In this document: positions 53,199 to 62,605 of the stretch, in pieces
How positions within the stretch are numbered: position 1 is the stretch's first letter
Layout of the letters: the number at the start of each line of letters is the position of its first letter
Assembly: GCA_963772845.1 (NCBI GenBank)
Contig: CAVYYW010000042.1
Span: 1-64,000 of the forward strand
Direction: 5' to 3'
DNA: 64,000 bases
DNA from: CAVYYW01 sp963772845
Lineage (GTDB): Bacteria; Bacillota; Bacilli; Bacillales; Sporolactobacillaceae
The notes under the pieces: model-generated
The model's database searches: none
Told to the model about the DNA's origin: nothing
Seen by the model: the letters and a program-made list of their open reading frames with translations, nothing else
Made by a program: the position numbers and the translations under genes

Positions 53199-53680
53199 AT
53201 GTATTCAATCCAGGCAGATTGGGGCGGTACAGTTAAGCTGACATGGGATCCGGCAATACGGCCGCCGCTAGAGCTGATTACCAGCGTCCATAGTTTTTGT
53301 TTTCAAGATAATCAGCTGCTGCTTGTGAAATTAAATCATCGCGGTTGGGATTTCCCCGGTGGGCATGTTGAAAAAGAAGAGACCGTGGAGCAGGCATTGA
53401 ATCGAGAGCTGATGGAAGAGGCATACATAGAAGGCGAGCATAAGAGGCTTGGCTGCATCATCGTTGATCATTGTGAAAACATGAACTGGAACGAGTCAAG
53501 TCCTTATCCGAAGATTGGCTATCAGGTCTTTTACCGGACTACGATCACACATATGCATCCTTTCAATGCTGAGCATGAATCGAAAGAGTAGAATTTTTGT
53601 TGATCCGGCTGAAGCGAAGACCTATTGTAAAACTGCTGTCTATTCATGAGCGAATCCTGCAAGAAGCATTGAGCAATTAA
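53199..53680 (+). pseudogene. Nudix hydrolase, 3' frameshift
   Basis: ATG 53199 follows TGAGGG. The Nudix box is intact (GGHVEKEETVEQALNRELMEEA). The frame stops at 53591 after FNAEHESKE. One frame change here, and possibly more, gives IERVEF... and ends SIHERILQEALSN at TAA 53678-53680, an ordinary C-terminus for this group. The catalytic core is complete, so activity may survive. It would hydrolyse a nucleoside diphosphate derivative. Confidence 0.72.
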
Positions 53681-53756
53681 GGGGATCGTTAATATGTTTT
53701 ACCACTCAATATCATGGGAAAAAGACTACATGATGTTAACGAGAGGATGTTTTTAA

Positions 53757-54497
53757 ATGTCTAACGTAGAACAAAAAGTCGTTATTTTAACGGGTGCTTC
53801 AAGTGGCATTGGTGAAGAAACGGCAAAAGAGCTTGCTAGAAACGGTGCAAAGGTTGTTCTGGCAGCGCGGCGTGAAGAGCGGCTTCAAGAATTGCAAAAA
53901 GCGATTGAAAATGAAGGCGGAGAAGCGAAATACAAGGTGACCGATGTGACCTCAAGGGAAGAAATGAAGGAACTCGCTCAATTTACCCTTGATGAATACG
54001 GAAAGATCGATGTTATTGTCAACAATGCCGGCTTAATGCCGAATTCATTTTTATATAAACTTAAGGTCGACGAATGGGATCGTATGATTGATGTCAATAT
54101 TAAAGGTGTTTTATACGGTATTGCAGCAGTTCTTCCCCATATGCGGGAAAGAAAAGAGGGCCATGTCATCAATGTATCCTCCGTGGCGGGACATGTTACA
54201 GGTCCAGGGAGTGCTGTTTACAGCGGTACGAAATTCGCGGTTCGTGCGATTACAGAAGGATTGAGAAAAGAAGAATCTCCTAATAATATTCGCACAACGA
54301 TCATTTCACCCGGTGCGGTGGCAACTGAACTGACCAACACCATTACAGACGAAGATCTAAAGCCAAATGTCGATAAACTTTATGAAGATGCCATTCAATC
54401 TGAGGATATTGCCCGGGCTATCCGTTATGCGGTAGAAGAGCCTGCATCAGTCTCCATAAACGAAATTCTAGTAAGGCCAACTGCACAGGATAGATAA
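53757..54497 (+). CDS. Short-chain dehydrogenase (YdfG-like)
   Basis: A 246-residue classical SDR with TGASSGIGEETAKEL, NNAGLMPNS, NVSSVAGHVT and the catalytic YSGTKFAVRAITEGLR. It resembles the SDR group that reduces 3-hydroxy acids or quinones, but the substrate is unknown. It is monocistronic, with a terminator after it. Confidence 0.9.
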   Translation: MSNVEQKVVILTGASSGIGEETAKELARNGAKVVLAARREERLQELQKAIENEGGEAKYKVTDVTSREEMKELAQFTLDEYGKIDVIVNNAGLMPNSFLYKLKVDEWDRMIDVNIKGVLYGIAAVLPHMRERKEGHVINVSSVAGHVTGPGSAVYSGTKFAVRAITEGLRKEESPNNIRTTIISPGAVATELTNTITDEDLKPNVDKLYEDAIQSEDIARAIRYAVEEPASVSINEILVRPTAQDR

Positions 54498-54508
54498 TTG
54501 AACGAAGA

Positions 54509-54549
54509 ACAGCCCGGCGGAGAGTAAAAACGCTGGGCTGTGTTTTTTT
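54509..54549 (+). terminator. Terminator after SDR gene
   Basis: ACAGCCCGGCG...CGCTGGGCTGT stem followed by seven Ts. Confidence 0.88.
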
Positions 54550-54573
54550 AAATAAGGGAGGGTCAGGAAACTT

Positions 54574-55594
54574 CTATGCTTCTTTAATAAATTCAAATTC
54601 TTCTTCAACCACAGGGTATATCTTCTGAGGACTGTCAGCAGAGCTCTTTTTTTCTTTCTTTTTCTCACTTTGGTGCAGTGAGGAGCGAATGCCTTTTAAC
54701 ATAAGATTTAACGCCAAAATAGTCAGGGAAAACGCGATAAGTGGTGCTAAGGGGATCCAGGGTGAAATAAAAATGTATTGATAGTTGTTGCCGATCAGCC
54801 CGGACCACTCTCCGGTTACTGATGAATACTTCGTCAAATCTCCACCTGTACTTAAAATAACATTTGTTCCGCCAAACATAAGATGGAAGACTCCCAAATG
54901 GACCAACAGAATAAGTGTTTGGACAATCTGTTCAAAAAAACTGATAAACAACTTCGGCAATAATAAAGGGAAAATATGCTTTCGAACAATATAAAACTTA
55001 CTTCCACCCAGCAACTTTACAGATTGAATAAACTCGTTCTTATGAATTTGCTCGGCTTCATTTCCAATATAAATTGACATGGTTGGCACTGCTATAAATA
55101 TAAGGATAATAAATTCGAAAATGATCCGCTGACTGTATGGTAGATGTAAAAGCCATACCAAGGCCGCTTGTGAATAAAACGCCTGCTAATAAAAAATAAA
55201 CAATAAGAGAAATTGGAACATAGTGAAAAGCATCAATAACCCAGGAAAAATATTTATTGAAGCGCAAGAGAAACTGCCTGTAAAAGAGGCCGATGATCAA
55301 GGAAAAGAAGATGCGAAGGAACGCAATAATTAACGCAATCCCAATGGTGTATTTTGCTCCCTGAATGAGTTGAAAAAACAAATTTGCTCCTGAATTATCC
55401 GTTCCAAATGGAGGGACAACGGATGGTGGAAAAGGGGGCGTGCCAATCAAACGACCACTGCTGTTATACAAAGAATTTTTATGTGGAACATGTCCACCGA
55501 AGAACAGTGAATGACAGATACTCACAGTCAAAAGGATAATAATAAAAAGAAATCCAGTTAGGAATAAAGGTTGCTTTAAGACTCTTTTTAGCAC
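54574..55594 (-). pseudogene. ABC transporter permease, OppC-like, one frameshift
   Basis: The N-terminal part (from ATG 55592-55594) has a membrane anchor PLFLTGFLFIIILLTVSIC, then PPFGTDNSGANLFFQLIQGAKYTIGIALI, the oligopeptide-permease C-type start (seen as DNSG and GAKYTIG). The frame breaks near 55150 and the next frame continues with IFEFIILIFIAVPTMSIYIGNEAEQIHKNEFIQSVKLLGG, the EAA-type loop, and ends in an acidic tail. It starts directly after the other permease stop. No ATP-binding or solute-binding gene is nearby. Confidence 0.72.
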
Positions 55595-56459
55595 CTAAAA
55601 CGCCACCTTTTGCTTTGTAATATATTCGATAATAAATTCTGCAAGGGAAAACAAAATAAATATAGGGATAAAAATCATAAACAATCCGATGGTAAAAAAT
55701 AAAGGTGACATGTTATTTAATAAAAAAACAAGAAGACCTTGTATATTAAAGATGAATTCTACAATTAATAAATTAGACAGCATAAACCATAAATTGATTT
55801 TTGAGTGCGCGAAAAGGCTTAATAGGGCATTTCTTAAAATATGAACGAAAAGAATTTTTTGTTTCCTTAGTCCCTTGCTTTGAGCAAACTCAACATATTG
55901 CTTCTGACTTTCAGATTCTGTGTCTAACACGATTCTTTTTGTAAAAAAATGCAACTGGGAGCAGGGTCAGGACAGTAATAGGCAAGGCGTAAGCCTCAGA
56001 ATCACCAAAGCTAACAATATTAAAGAAAAGAATATGCGTTTGTTTATAGACCCAAATAACAGTTATTTGAAAGATGGCAATGACTAACACATCAGGAACT
56101 GATTCAATAATAAAAAAGAAGGCATTTATGGCCTTTTTTATTTTGGAAGGGAGGAGCATTGTTAAAAAGGCTAAGAGAATGCTAATAAAAAGAGCGATTA
56201 TAAAAGACGGAATTAAGAGAATCATACTTGTTTTCCAGCTTATAAAAATTGCAGGAAACAGAGGGCGGTCAGTCCCTTGCAGATTATAAGTTATCGCTGA
56301 AGGATGGATCAACTGCTTTAAGACATCAGGGATCGTATGGACGTACACACCTAACTTTGGAGATAAACCCACAAACAGGGCGGGCAGTGAACCAATTAAT
56401 ATTAACCCTGCACAAGTAAATAAGAATTTCAGTGAGAGTTGAAAAGCCGTTTTTTGCAT
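55595..56459 (-). pseudogene. ABC transporter permease, OppB-like, one frameshift in a T run
   Basis: From ATG 56457-56459 (after GAAGG) the protein has an N-terminal helix LSLKFLFTCAGLILIGSLPALFVG and several TM segments to ITVLTLLPVAFF. The frame breaks at a run of seven Ts (minus strand, near 55945) and continues TKRIVLDTESESQKQYVEFAQSKG, the cytoplasmic permease loop, then two more TM segments. One T fewer restores the frame, which points to slippage or a homopolymer sequencing error. It pairs with the OppC-like permease downstream. Confidence 0.72.
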
Positions 56460-56680
56460 CGTTGAAACCTTCTTTCCATATTGAAAAAGTCGTAATAAGA
56501 ACAAAAAAGGAGGAAAAACTCACTTTTTGTTTCGGGTGTTTTTTATCTATTTCGACATTTATCCATTAAATCCCTCTTTTTCAAAGTGTTTTGTATTTTA
56601 ACTATAAATAAGGCAAAGAAAGGGTAGGAGACTCTCAATGGCGAACGTATTACTAACTTTAAATGTTAAGGAGGTCCGTT

Positions 56681-57016
56681 ATGGGGGAAGCAGAAATTGA
56701 AGATTTTTTAAAGCTGGATATCCGGATTGGCACAGTCGTTAAAGCAGAACCTTTCCCGGAAGCCAGAAATCCGGCAATAAAATTAGAAATTGATTTTGGT
56801 GAGATGGGACTTAAGCAGTCCTCGGCTCAAATTACGCGAAGGTATGAACCTGAAGATCTGATCGGGAGACAAGTGGCAGCAGTGGTGAATTTTCCTGTCA
56901 GGCGAATTGCAGGGTTTAAATCTGAGGTACTGGTGATAGGCGGCGTTCCTGGAGAAGGGGATGTGGTTCTGTTAAAACCGGATGCAGCTGTGGCAAACGG
57001 AACGGCAGTTAAATAA
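56681..57016 (+). CDS. csaA: CsaA-like tRNA-binding domain protein
   Basis: A 111-residue OB-fold protein: FLKLDIRIGTVVKAEPFPEARNPAIKLEIDFG, SSAQITRRY, AVVNFPVRRIAGFKSEVLVIGG and VLLKPD. CsaA is a small dimeric chaperone with tRNA-binding-like fold linked to protein export. ATG 56681 has AAGGAGG eight bases upstream. Confidence 0.92.
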   Translation: MGEAEIEDFLKLDIRIGTVVKAEPFPEARNPAIKLEIDFGEMGLKQSSAQITRRYEPEDLIGRQVAAVVNFPVRRIAGFKSEVLVIGGVPGEGDVVLLKPDAAVANGTAVK

Positions 57017-57187
57017 AACGTGGCTTTCTATTTATTTTTGGAGATGAGTGAAGATCAGGGGTCAATTTCGTCTGTGTAAAATGATATACTGAAAAGAAGC
57101 AATAGTTCGAACTCACATGGGGGTCGGCGCGCCCCGTTGACGTTGTGTCACATGACACGTCTGAAGCGGAAGGGGGGTGATGCCTGA

Positions 57188-57277
57188 ATGACGGTGTATC
57201 AGATGGTTATGATGGGGCTGGGAGCAGCCTCACTGGCCGTGGCGATCCTGTCACTTTTTTCTAAAAAAAAGAAATAG
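57188..57277 (+). CDS. Holin-like type I toxin (29 residues)
   Basis: A short hydrophobic peptide: MTVYQMVMMGLGAASLAV, AILSLF and a SKKKK tail. It matches the small putative holin-like toxins of Bacilli (TxpA/BsrG-like layout: one TM helix, basic end). A strong AAGGGGGGTGATG ribosome site precedes the ATG. The 3' region overlaps a predicted antisense RNA on the other strand. Such peptides insert into the membrane and stop growth when unopposed. Confidence 0.8.
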   Translation: MTVYQMVMMGLGAASLAVAILSLFSKKKK

Positions 57278-57411
57278 ACCCCCAGTGTCGCAGCTAAAGG
57301 TCTATTTCTGACTTCTGCGCCGCCCCTATTAGGGGATCGACTATTGTGACGGGCCGTATGGTGTTAGTCGCACCTGCGGCCTTTTTTAGTATATGCCTCT
57401 TAACAATTTCT
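57265..57411 (-). ncRNA. Predicted antisense antitoxin RNA
   Basis: On the minus strand a promoter is readable: TGTACA (57442-57447) and TATAAT (57418-57423), 18 bases apart, giving a start near 57411. A terminator is formed by AAATAGACC (57300-57308) and GGTCTATTT (57271-57279) followed by CTTTTTTTT. The RNA would thus end inside the toxin's last codons and pair with its 3' untranslated region, as RatA and SR4 do with txpA and bsrG. Confidence 0.65.
57352..57388 (+). terminator. Terminator of toxin mRNA
   Basis: GGCCG-TATGGTG...CACCTG-CGGCC is followed by six Ts. Confidence 0.8.
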
Positions 57412-57501
57412 ATATTCATTATATACCACGTGGGCTTAGATTGTACACATGTCACGGGTCATTTGCTGATCCGTTTTAGTAAATGAAGAGGGGGAAAACA
57501 A

Positions 57502-58182
57502 GTGAAAGTACAGCAAATTTCTGAGCATGTATGGAGTTTGAAAACGTGGATCATCATTCCGATTCACGTGTGGCTAGTGGCTGATGAAGAAGGTGTGACG
57601 CTTGTGGACGCGGGTATACCGATGATGGCAAAAGGTATATTAAAAACCATTGAAAAAATCCAGAAAGGACCGCTTCAAAGAATCCTTTTGACGCACGGGC
57701 ACGGTGACCACACTGGAGCAATAAAAGCCATTTTAAAAGAGAAGCATGTTCCTGTTTATGCGAGCGCAATTGAAATCCCTTATATTGAAGGAGAATTACC
57801 TTACCCTGGGAGAAAAAAAGCAGCCATGTCGGTTGCAAAGGGTGTGACTAAGCCTCTAGAAGTGACAGAGCGCGACCAATTAAAGCCTGTTGGAGGGTTG
57901 ATTCCGTATCACACGCCAGGCCATTCTCCTGGGCATGTCGCGTATTATCATGCAGAAGATCAAGTCCTGCTTGCCGGGGATTTGTTTACTTCGAAAAAAG
58001 GGAAACTTCATAGACCGATGCCAATGTTTACAGCCGATATGAAACAAGCCTTAAACAGCAGTCTGATTTTAAAAACGCTCAAACCTAAGCATCTGGAGGT
58101 CTGCCACGGAGAACCAGTTATTCACCCGGCTGATCAACTGGACGATTACCTTCGTAAAAATGGGGCAAATGAGCTAATATGA
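57502..58182 (+). CDS. Metallo-beta-lactamase fold hydrolase
   Basis: 226 residues. The metal-binding signature LTHGHGDHTGA (HxHxDH) is near residue 70, followed by HTPGHSPGHVAYY (about 135-147) with a third ligand His, GDLFTSKKG with the bridging Asp, and CHGEP. It is a general MBL hydrolase; the substrate is unknown. The stop overlaps the YrdB-like start (ATGA), so the two are co-translated. Confidence 0.88.
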   Translation: MKVQQISEHVWSLKTWIIIPIHVWLVADEEGVTLVDAGIPMMAKGILKTIEKIQKGPLQRILLTHGHGDHTGAIKAILKEKHVPVYASAIEIPYIEGELPYPGRKKAAMSVAKGVTKPLEVTERDQLKPVGGLIPYHTPGHSPGHVAYYHAEDQVLLAGDLFTSKKGKLHRPMPMFTADMKQALNSSLILKTLKPKHLEVCHGEPVIHPADQLDDYLRKNGANELI

Positions 58183-58516
58183 CAGCTGTCAAACATACAA
58201 TTCTTGGGATGTTTTTTCTCCTTGAACTGGCCACTTTTGCAGCTTTAGGTTATTGGGGGTATCCCTTAACAAAGGCTGGCTAATAAGAATTTCAGCGGGA
58301 CTATTATCTCCACTTATGACTGCTATTTTCTGGGGGATGTTCATCGCACCAAAAGCAAAGATTCAGGTTACAGGTACCATGAACATTTTTCTTAAAATTT
58401 TCGTGTTTGGATTGGCGGCTGCAGCACTGTATGCGGCAGGGTCAAGGCTGCTTTTCACCATTTTTGTGATCGTTGTGATTATTGAACTCACTCTAGTAAC
58501 TATATTGAAAATATAA
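58179..58516 (+). pseudogene. YrdB family membrane protein (DUF2568), one frameshift
   Basis: ATG 58179 begins a frame with LGMFFLLELATFAALGYWGYP that stops at 58284. A frame change near 58262 continues GWLIRISAGLLSPLMTAIFWGMFIAPKAK, then IFLKIFVFGLAAAALYAAG and a last helix, the YrdB pattern of four TM segments. About 112 residues if intact. Function unknown. Confidence 0.7.
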
Positions 58517-58524
58517 AGTGAAAA

Positions 58525-58560
58525 GACCAAACCCCTTTAATCCTGCGGGCGGTTTGGTCC
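58525..58560. terminator. Terminator-like hairpin
   Basis: GACCAAACC...GGTTTGGTC stem followed by CTTCTGTTTTTTT. It overlaps the 3' end of the minus-strand small gene, so it could serve the yrdB-like gene. Confidence 0.6.
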
Positions 58561-58674
58561 TTCTGTTTTTTTATTGCCATAGCCGGTTGCTTTTTCTTCT
58601 TTGCTTTTATTGGTGTATTCCTGCTCTTTCTTCGCCTGTTCTTTGCTGTTATTTTTCAAATAGTCCTGCTTCAT
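58537..58674 (-). CDS. Small hydrophilic protein, 45 residues, unknown
   Basis: ATG at 58672-58674 with AGGAG about 10 bases before. Sequence rich in Lys, Glu, Asn and Gln (LKNNSKEQAKKEQEYTNKSKEEK, then GYGNKKTEG). This composition is like small spore-core or coat-related proteins of Bacilli, but no exact family is recognised. It is shorter than common ORF cut-offs. Confidence 0.6.
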   Translation of the reverse strand: MKQDYLKNNSKEQAKKEQEYTNKSKEEKATGYGNKKTEGPNRPQD

Positions 58675-58841
58675 ATAGATCAGCTCCTGATTTAAGTTGC
58701 CTTTAGTTTGTCCAGCTTAAAACAGTCCATACTTTTTAATTACCATATATTTTTTTAATAAAATTGCTCGTTTGAACTAAAGCTATAAAAGATATTCTAA
58801 TCGAATATCAGCACGGCAATCTTGCCTATGAGGTGATACGA

Positions 58842-59042
58842 ATGAGTGATTTTAACAATCGTAATTCGCATTCACAGCCAGGTGGAACGGCGAGAAGCAC
58901 CACTAAGCTAGACCCGCGTTCTCAAGCATTCCACCACAACTGGACAAGGCCAAAGCGTGCAAACAACCAGGTTAACGGGCACACAGAAATGTCCCAGAGC
59001 ACCATTATTTTAAAAACAATGGCAAAAGCTCATCGATTTTAA
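58842..59042 (+). CDS. YpzG-like small protein
   Basis: 66 residues. The YpzG-type core FHHNWTRPKRANNQVNGHTEMSQSTIILK is seen in two parts: FHHNWTRPKRANNQVNG and STIILKTMAKAH. The role is unknown; the family is restricted to spore-forming Bacilli. ATG 58842 follows GAGGTGATACGA. A terminator follows (59062-59091). Confidence 0.8.
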   Translation: MSDFNNRNSHSQPGGTARSTTKLDPRSQAFHHNWTRPKRANNQVNGHTEMSQSTIILKTMAKAHRF

Positions 59043-59061
59043 CGGACATTTTGGGCCAGAG

Positions 59062-59091
59062 AAGAACCAGACTTCGTGTCTGGTTCTTTTT
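59062..59091 (+). terminator. Terminator after YpzG-like gene
   Basis: AAGAACCAGAC-TTCGT-GTCTGGTTCTT followed by Ts. Confidence 0.92.
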
Positions 59092-59136
59092 CTTTTCGAA
59101 CGATAAAATGAAATTAAAAAAGCGAGGGGTTTAAAT

Positions 59137-59757
59137 ATGGAGTCCGAGTTAGTCAGTGTTTTTAATGAAGACGGAAAACCGGCGGGTACCTCAACACGTG
59201 AGGAAGCACATAAAAATGGCTATTGGCATGAAACCTTCCAATGCTGGGTTATGGGCAATGAAAACGGAACCGATTATATTTATTTTCAATTGAGAAGCAG
59301 TTCGAAAAAAGATTTTCCTAACCTGTTGGACATTACCGCCGCCGGCCATATTCTGGCCAACGAAACCGTTGAGGACGGCGTTAGGGAGGTTCAGGAAGAG
59401 CTCGGCATTAAGGTGGCAATCCATGATCTTCTGCCGCTTGGTGTCGTTAAGAACCGAATTGTTTTGAAAAAGTTTATTGATAAAGAGCATAGTCATGTTT
59501 TTTTATATAAAAGCAATAATCTCATGGAGGAATGCCAGCTTCAGCAGGAAGAAGTGACAGGGTTAGTGAAGGCAGAATTTGATGCTTTCTATGACCTTTG
59601 GCTTGGTGAAGCGGCTGAACTGAACGTGGAGGGATTTATACTTAATGAGAGAAGCGAAAAGATACCATATCAAAAGACAGTGGGGCGCAGCAGCTTTGTG
59701 CCCCATGAAGAAAGTTATTTCCAGACCGTATTACAGACAATAAAGGGCACGCTTTAA
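59137..59757 (+). CDS. Nudix hydrolase (IPP-isomerase-like group)
   Basis: 206 residues. It starts SELVSVFNEDGKPAGTSTREEAHKNG, then ETFQCWVM, the Nudix box AAGHILANETVEDGVREVQEEL (Gly-x5-Glu...REVQEELG) and a longer C-terminal part with FVPHEESYF. The N-terminal pattern (VFNEDG...R.EAH) is that of the YjhB/IDI-like Nudix proteins. The substrate is unknown. It is monocistronic. Confidence 0.85.
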   Translation: MESELVSVFNEDGKPAGTSTREEAHKNGYWHETFQCWVMGNENGTDYIYFQLRSSSKKDFPNLLDITAAGHILANETVEDGVREVQEELGIKVAIHDLLPLGVVKNRIVLKKFIDKEHSHVFLYKSNNLMEECQLQQEEVTGLVKAEFDAFYDLWLGEAAELNVEGFILNERSEKIPYQKTVGRSSFVPHEESYFQTVLQTIKGTL

Positions 59758-59924
59758 AATTTCACTTAGTAACTGTTGGGATCGCTGGTACCGTTCTTTG
59801 CGCCAATTAGAAATCCACATCCACCGGCATGATTTTCGTCACTATTTAAAGGGATTTCCCTGGATATTATAGAAAGTTATTAAGGGTTAAAATTAGACTT
59901 TTATACATAAAAGGGGTTGTCAAT

Positions 59925-60519
59925 ATGACAAGAATTGGATTCGTAAGACATGGAAGTACGGTTTGGAATAAAGAAAGACGGGCACAGGGGAGTTCAGATA
60001 TTCCGCTTGATCAGGATGGGCTGGCTGAGGCTCAAAAACTTGCGAAGAGGTTGAGCGCAGAAAAGTGGGATGCGATTTATACGAGCCCATCTATCACGAG
60101 CAAAGCAAACGGCCGAGATAATAAAAGGTGAGTATAGTGAGATCCCGTTTGTTATTGATGAACGTTTACGTGAATCTGGAGGCGGCCAAATTGAAGGAAC
60201 CATTGAAGAAGAGCGGCTTGCAAAATGGGGTGAAAACTGGCGCAGTCTTGATCTGGGACTGGAAAAGGCAGAAGAGGTCGTTGCAAGGGGACTTCCGGCG
60301 ATTGAAGAGATAACCGCAAATCATCCAGGGCAAAACATTTTGATTGTCAGCCATGGCGGGTTCATTTCGCATCTTTTGAATGAATTATCACCACATACAG
60401 AAACGGAAGGGTTTCTAGAAAATACTTCTTTAACCAAACTTATCAAAACGGACGATCGATGGGATTGTGAGAAGTATAACTGCACAGCCCACCTTGCTGA
60501 AGCGGAAGAAACAATATGA
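59925..60519 (+). pseudogene. Histidine phosphatase (phosphoglycerate-mutase-like), one frameshift
   Basis: The first frame has the catalytic FVRHGSTVWNKERRAQGSSDIPL and IYTSPS, then breaks near 60095. The second continues LSRAKQTAEIIKGEY, DERLRE, GQIEGTIEEE and VSHGGFISHLL with the second catalytic His. About 197 residues if joined. The 3' end overlaps a Nudix gene start by four bases (ATGA). Likely a phosphatase or mutase acting on a small phosphate ester. Confidence 0.82.
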
Positions 60520-60947
60520 TAAGAGTCGATGTCGCCTATACACTGCTTTTTGATCAATCAGGTGAAAAAGTACTTATGGTTAAAAATAAAGGAGAAAATC
60601 GTTCATATTATACACTGCCTGGCGGGGCTGTTGAGCATGGAGAAACATTGGAGGAAGCCGCAATTCGCGAGATGAAGGAGGAAGCTGGCCTGGATGTGAA
60701 GGTTCACGGGCTATTCTCTGTGAGGGAAGCTTTTTTTGAAAAAAGAGGTCATCATGCGATCTTCTTTACGTTTATAGGCGAAACCGTCGGCGGGGAAATT
60801 GGCATTGCCTATCCTGAAGAAATTGAAGAAGTCACCTGGATGCCTGTCCAGGCTGCTGAAAAACACCTGGACCTTGTCTCAGATCATAAGGGATTAATTC
60901 AAAGAAAAAATACTGTCCCCTATATTTTGCGGGGGTTTTCAAACTAA
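60516..60947 (+). CDS. Nudix hydrolase
   Basis: 143 residues with the Nudix box GGAVEHGETLEEAAIREMKEEAG near residue 39 (seen as GGAVEHGETLEEAA and REMKEEAG). It starts MIRVDVAYTLLFDQSGEKVLMV, typical of the MutT-like group. It overlaps the phosphatase gene and is probably coupled with it. A bidirectional terminator follows. Confidence 0.88.
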   Translation: MIRVDVAYTLLFDQSGEKVLMVKNKGENRSYYTLPGGAVEHGETLEEAAIREMKEEAGLDVKVHGLFSVREAFFEKRGHHAIFFTFIGETVGGEIGIAYPEEIEEVTWMPVQAAEKHLDLVSDHKGLIQRKNTVPYILRGFSN

Positions 60948-60951
60948 TTCA

Positions 60952-60977
60952 AAAGCAGCGGCCATAACCGCTGCTTT
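60952..60977. terminator. Bidirectional terminator
   Basis: AAAGCAGCGG-CCATAA-CCGCTGCTTT lies between convergent Nudix and YjgB-like genes. Confidence 0.85.
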
Positions 60978-60989
60978 CAGTATCATGAT

Positions 60990-61574
60990 CTATTTTGTTT
61001 TAACTAAATTTACGTGGTCAACCGTTTGATCCGCTCCAACCACAAAATGCAGGGAGTAATCGCCCGTCTGGTAGACATAATCAAACTGGTTTGTGTCCGG
61101 TACATTTAGAATTTCGCGAGGACTGCCTATTTGTTCGCTTAATACGGCAGGTGTAACGCCTCCCAGATTCAACTGGCGTTCAACATTTGTGCCAAAGTAA
61201 CGTATTTGTGCAATGGTCCCGTTCTCATTATAGGAAAAAGCATAGCTTGCCTGTCCCATCGAGCCGTGATACCTGTCAAAGGCGTTAGCAGTGTTTGCAG
61301 GCTCTTCTGGAAGTCCGATTTTCTCATGAACATCAGATTTCGTATTCACATTGATCTTTAGTCCATTTACAAGATTAGGCATTTCACCTTGAAAGGCGTC
61401 ATCATAAAGATTATCCACTGTTTTTGCTGCTTCAGGATTCGTAATGGATGAAGAAACGGTCGTCCTATCCGCTGCGTGCGCTGTTTCACCAAAGGCTGCT
61501 GTGCCAAGTCCTAAAACGGAACCCGTCATTAATGTGACGGCCAGAATCTTTGCTGCAGGTTTGTTGGTTAACAT
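60990..61574 (-). CDS. Secreted YjgB/DUF4309-like protein
   Basis: 194 residues. An N-terminal signal peptide (ILAVTLMTGSVLGLGTAAFGETAHA) is followed by an export-type mature protein with AFQGEMPNLVNGLKINVNTKSDVHEKIGLP, YAFSYNENGTIAQIRYFG and VYQTGDYSLHFVV. This is the DUF4309 (YjgB) pattern. Cleavage after AHA is expected. Function unknown. AAGGAGG precedes the start on the minus strand. Confidence 0.78.
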   Translation of the reverse strand: MLTNKPAAKILAVTLMTGSVLGLGTAAFGETAHAADRTTVSSSITNPEAAKTVDNLYDDAFQGEMPNLVNGLKINVNTKSDVHEKIGLPEEPANTANAFDRYHGSMGQASYAFSYNENGTIAQIRYFGTNVERQLNLGGVTPAVLSEQIGSPREILNVPDTNQFDYVYQTGDYSLHFVVGADQTVDHVNLVKTK

Positions 61575-61732
61575 TTCTTATCCCTCCTTATAAATAAATT
61601 CCACATGACGAATAGAATGAAACATAAATAAGGAAATAGCCGTGAAAAAGAGTGATTTTTCCTCTAATATTAAAGAGAAATAACAACGATATTTAAAATG
61701 ATAATCTAATGTTTATAAGGAGGGCAGCCAAA

Positions 61733-62533
61733 ATGTCGATGAAATTCGCACTATTACAGATGGACATTGCTTTTGGTGATCCGGAAGACAATTATCAAAA
61801 AGCTACAAAACTCATAGCAGAAGCTGCCAGTTCAAATCCGGATGTAATTGTGCTTCCGGAGCTTTGGACAACGGGCTACGATCTAGAAAGATTAGATGAG
61901 ATCGCGGATAAGGATGGCAGCAAAATAAAAGCTTTTATTTCATCGCTTGCCAAAAAGCATCATGTGAATATCATTGCAGGATCAGCTGCGGTTCAAAAAG
62001 AGTATTCAATTTATAACACACTCCTTGCGTTTAACCGAGAAGGGGAGGTTGTAAAAGAATATGCAAAGGCTCATCTTTTCCGTCTCATGAATGAGGAGAA
62101 GTTTCTTACAGCCGGTGACAGTGATGGACTGTTTCGTCTTGAAGGTGTTCTGGCTGCTGGTTTTATTTGCTATGATATTCGATTTCCAGAATGGCTGAGA
62201 GCCCATGCGCTTCAAGGGGCTGGTATGATCTTCGTTCCAGCAGAATGGCCGGCGCCGCGCATTGAGCACTGGCGGAATTTATTGATTAGCCGAGCGATTG
62301 AAAATCAGAGCTTTGTCATTGCCTGCAATCGTGTGGGGGCCGATCCTGATAACGTGTTTGGTGGTCACTCTCTGGTTATTAATCCATGGGGAGAAATTAT
62401 AGCGGAAGGCGGAGAAGGCGAAGAAATTCTCCATGCAAGCATTGATCCTCAGCAATTGGATGAAATCAGGAATCGCATTCCGGTTTTCGAAGACCGGCGG
62501 CCGGATCTTTACAAAACGCTTTTTGAGAAATAA
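61733..62533 (+). CDS. Nitrilase-family carbon-nitrogen hydrolase (MtnU/YkrU-like)
   Basis: 266 residues. The Glu-Lys-Cys triad is visible: Glu in LPELWTTGYD, Lys in YAKAHLF and Cys in GFICYDIRFPEW. It hydrolyses a C-N bond of an amide; the closest group by eye is the YkrU/omega-amidase-like branch linked to methionine salvage. ATG 61733 follows AAGGAGGG; the upstream ORF start has none. It is monocistronic. Confidence 0.87.
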   Translation: MSMKFALLQMDIAFGDPEDNYQKATKLIAEAASSNPDVIVLPELWTTGYDLERLDEIADKDGSKIKAFISSLAKKHHVNIIAGSAAVQKEYSIYNTLLAFNREGEVVKEYAKAHLFRLMNEEKFLTAGDSDGLFRLEGVLAAGFICYDIRFPEWLRAHALQGAGMIFVPAEWPAPRIEHWRNLLISRAIENQSFVIACNRVGADPDNVFGGHSLVINPWGEIIAEGGEGEEILHASIDPQQLDEIRNRIPVFEDRRPDLYKTLFEK

Positions 62534-62562
62534 GGCTGATGCGTGTTTTTATAAATAATAAA

Positions 62563-62595
62563 TAGACCGCCAAATGAATGGCGGCCTGTTTTTTA
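62563..62595 (+). terminator. Terminator after nitrilase-family gene
   Basis: GACCGCC-AAATGAAT-GGCGGCC is followed by a T run, just before the convergent peroxiredoxin gene. Confidence 0.8.
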
Positions 62596-62605
62596 TTCCT
62601 TTTCA

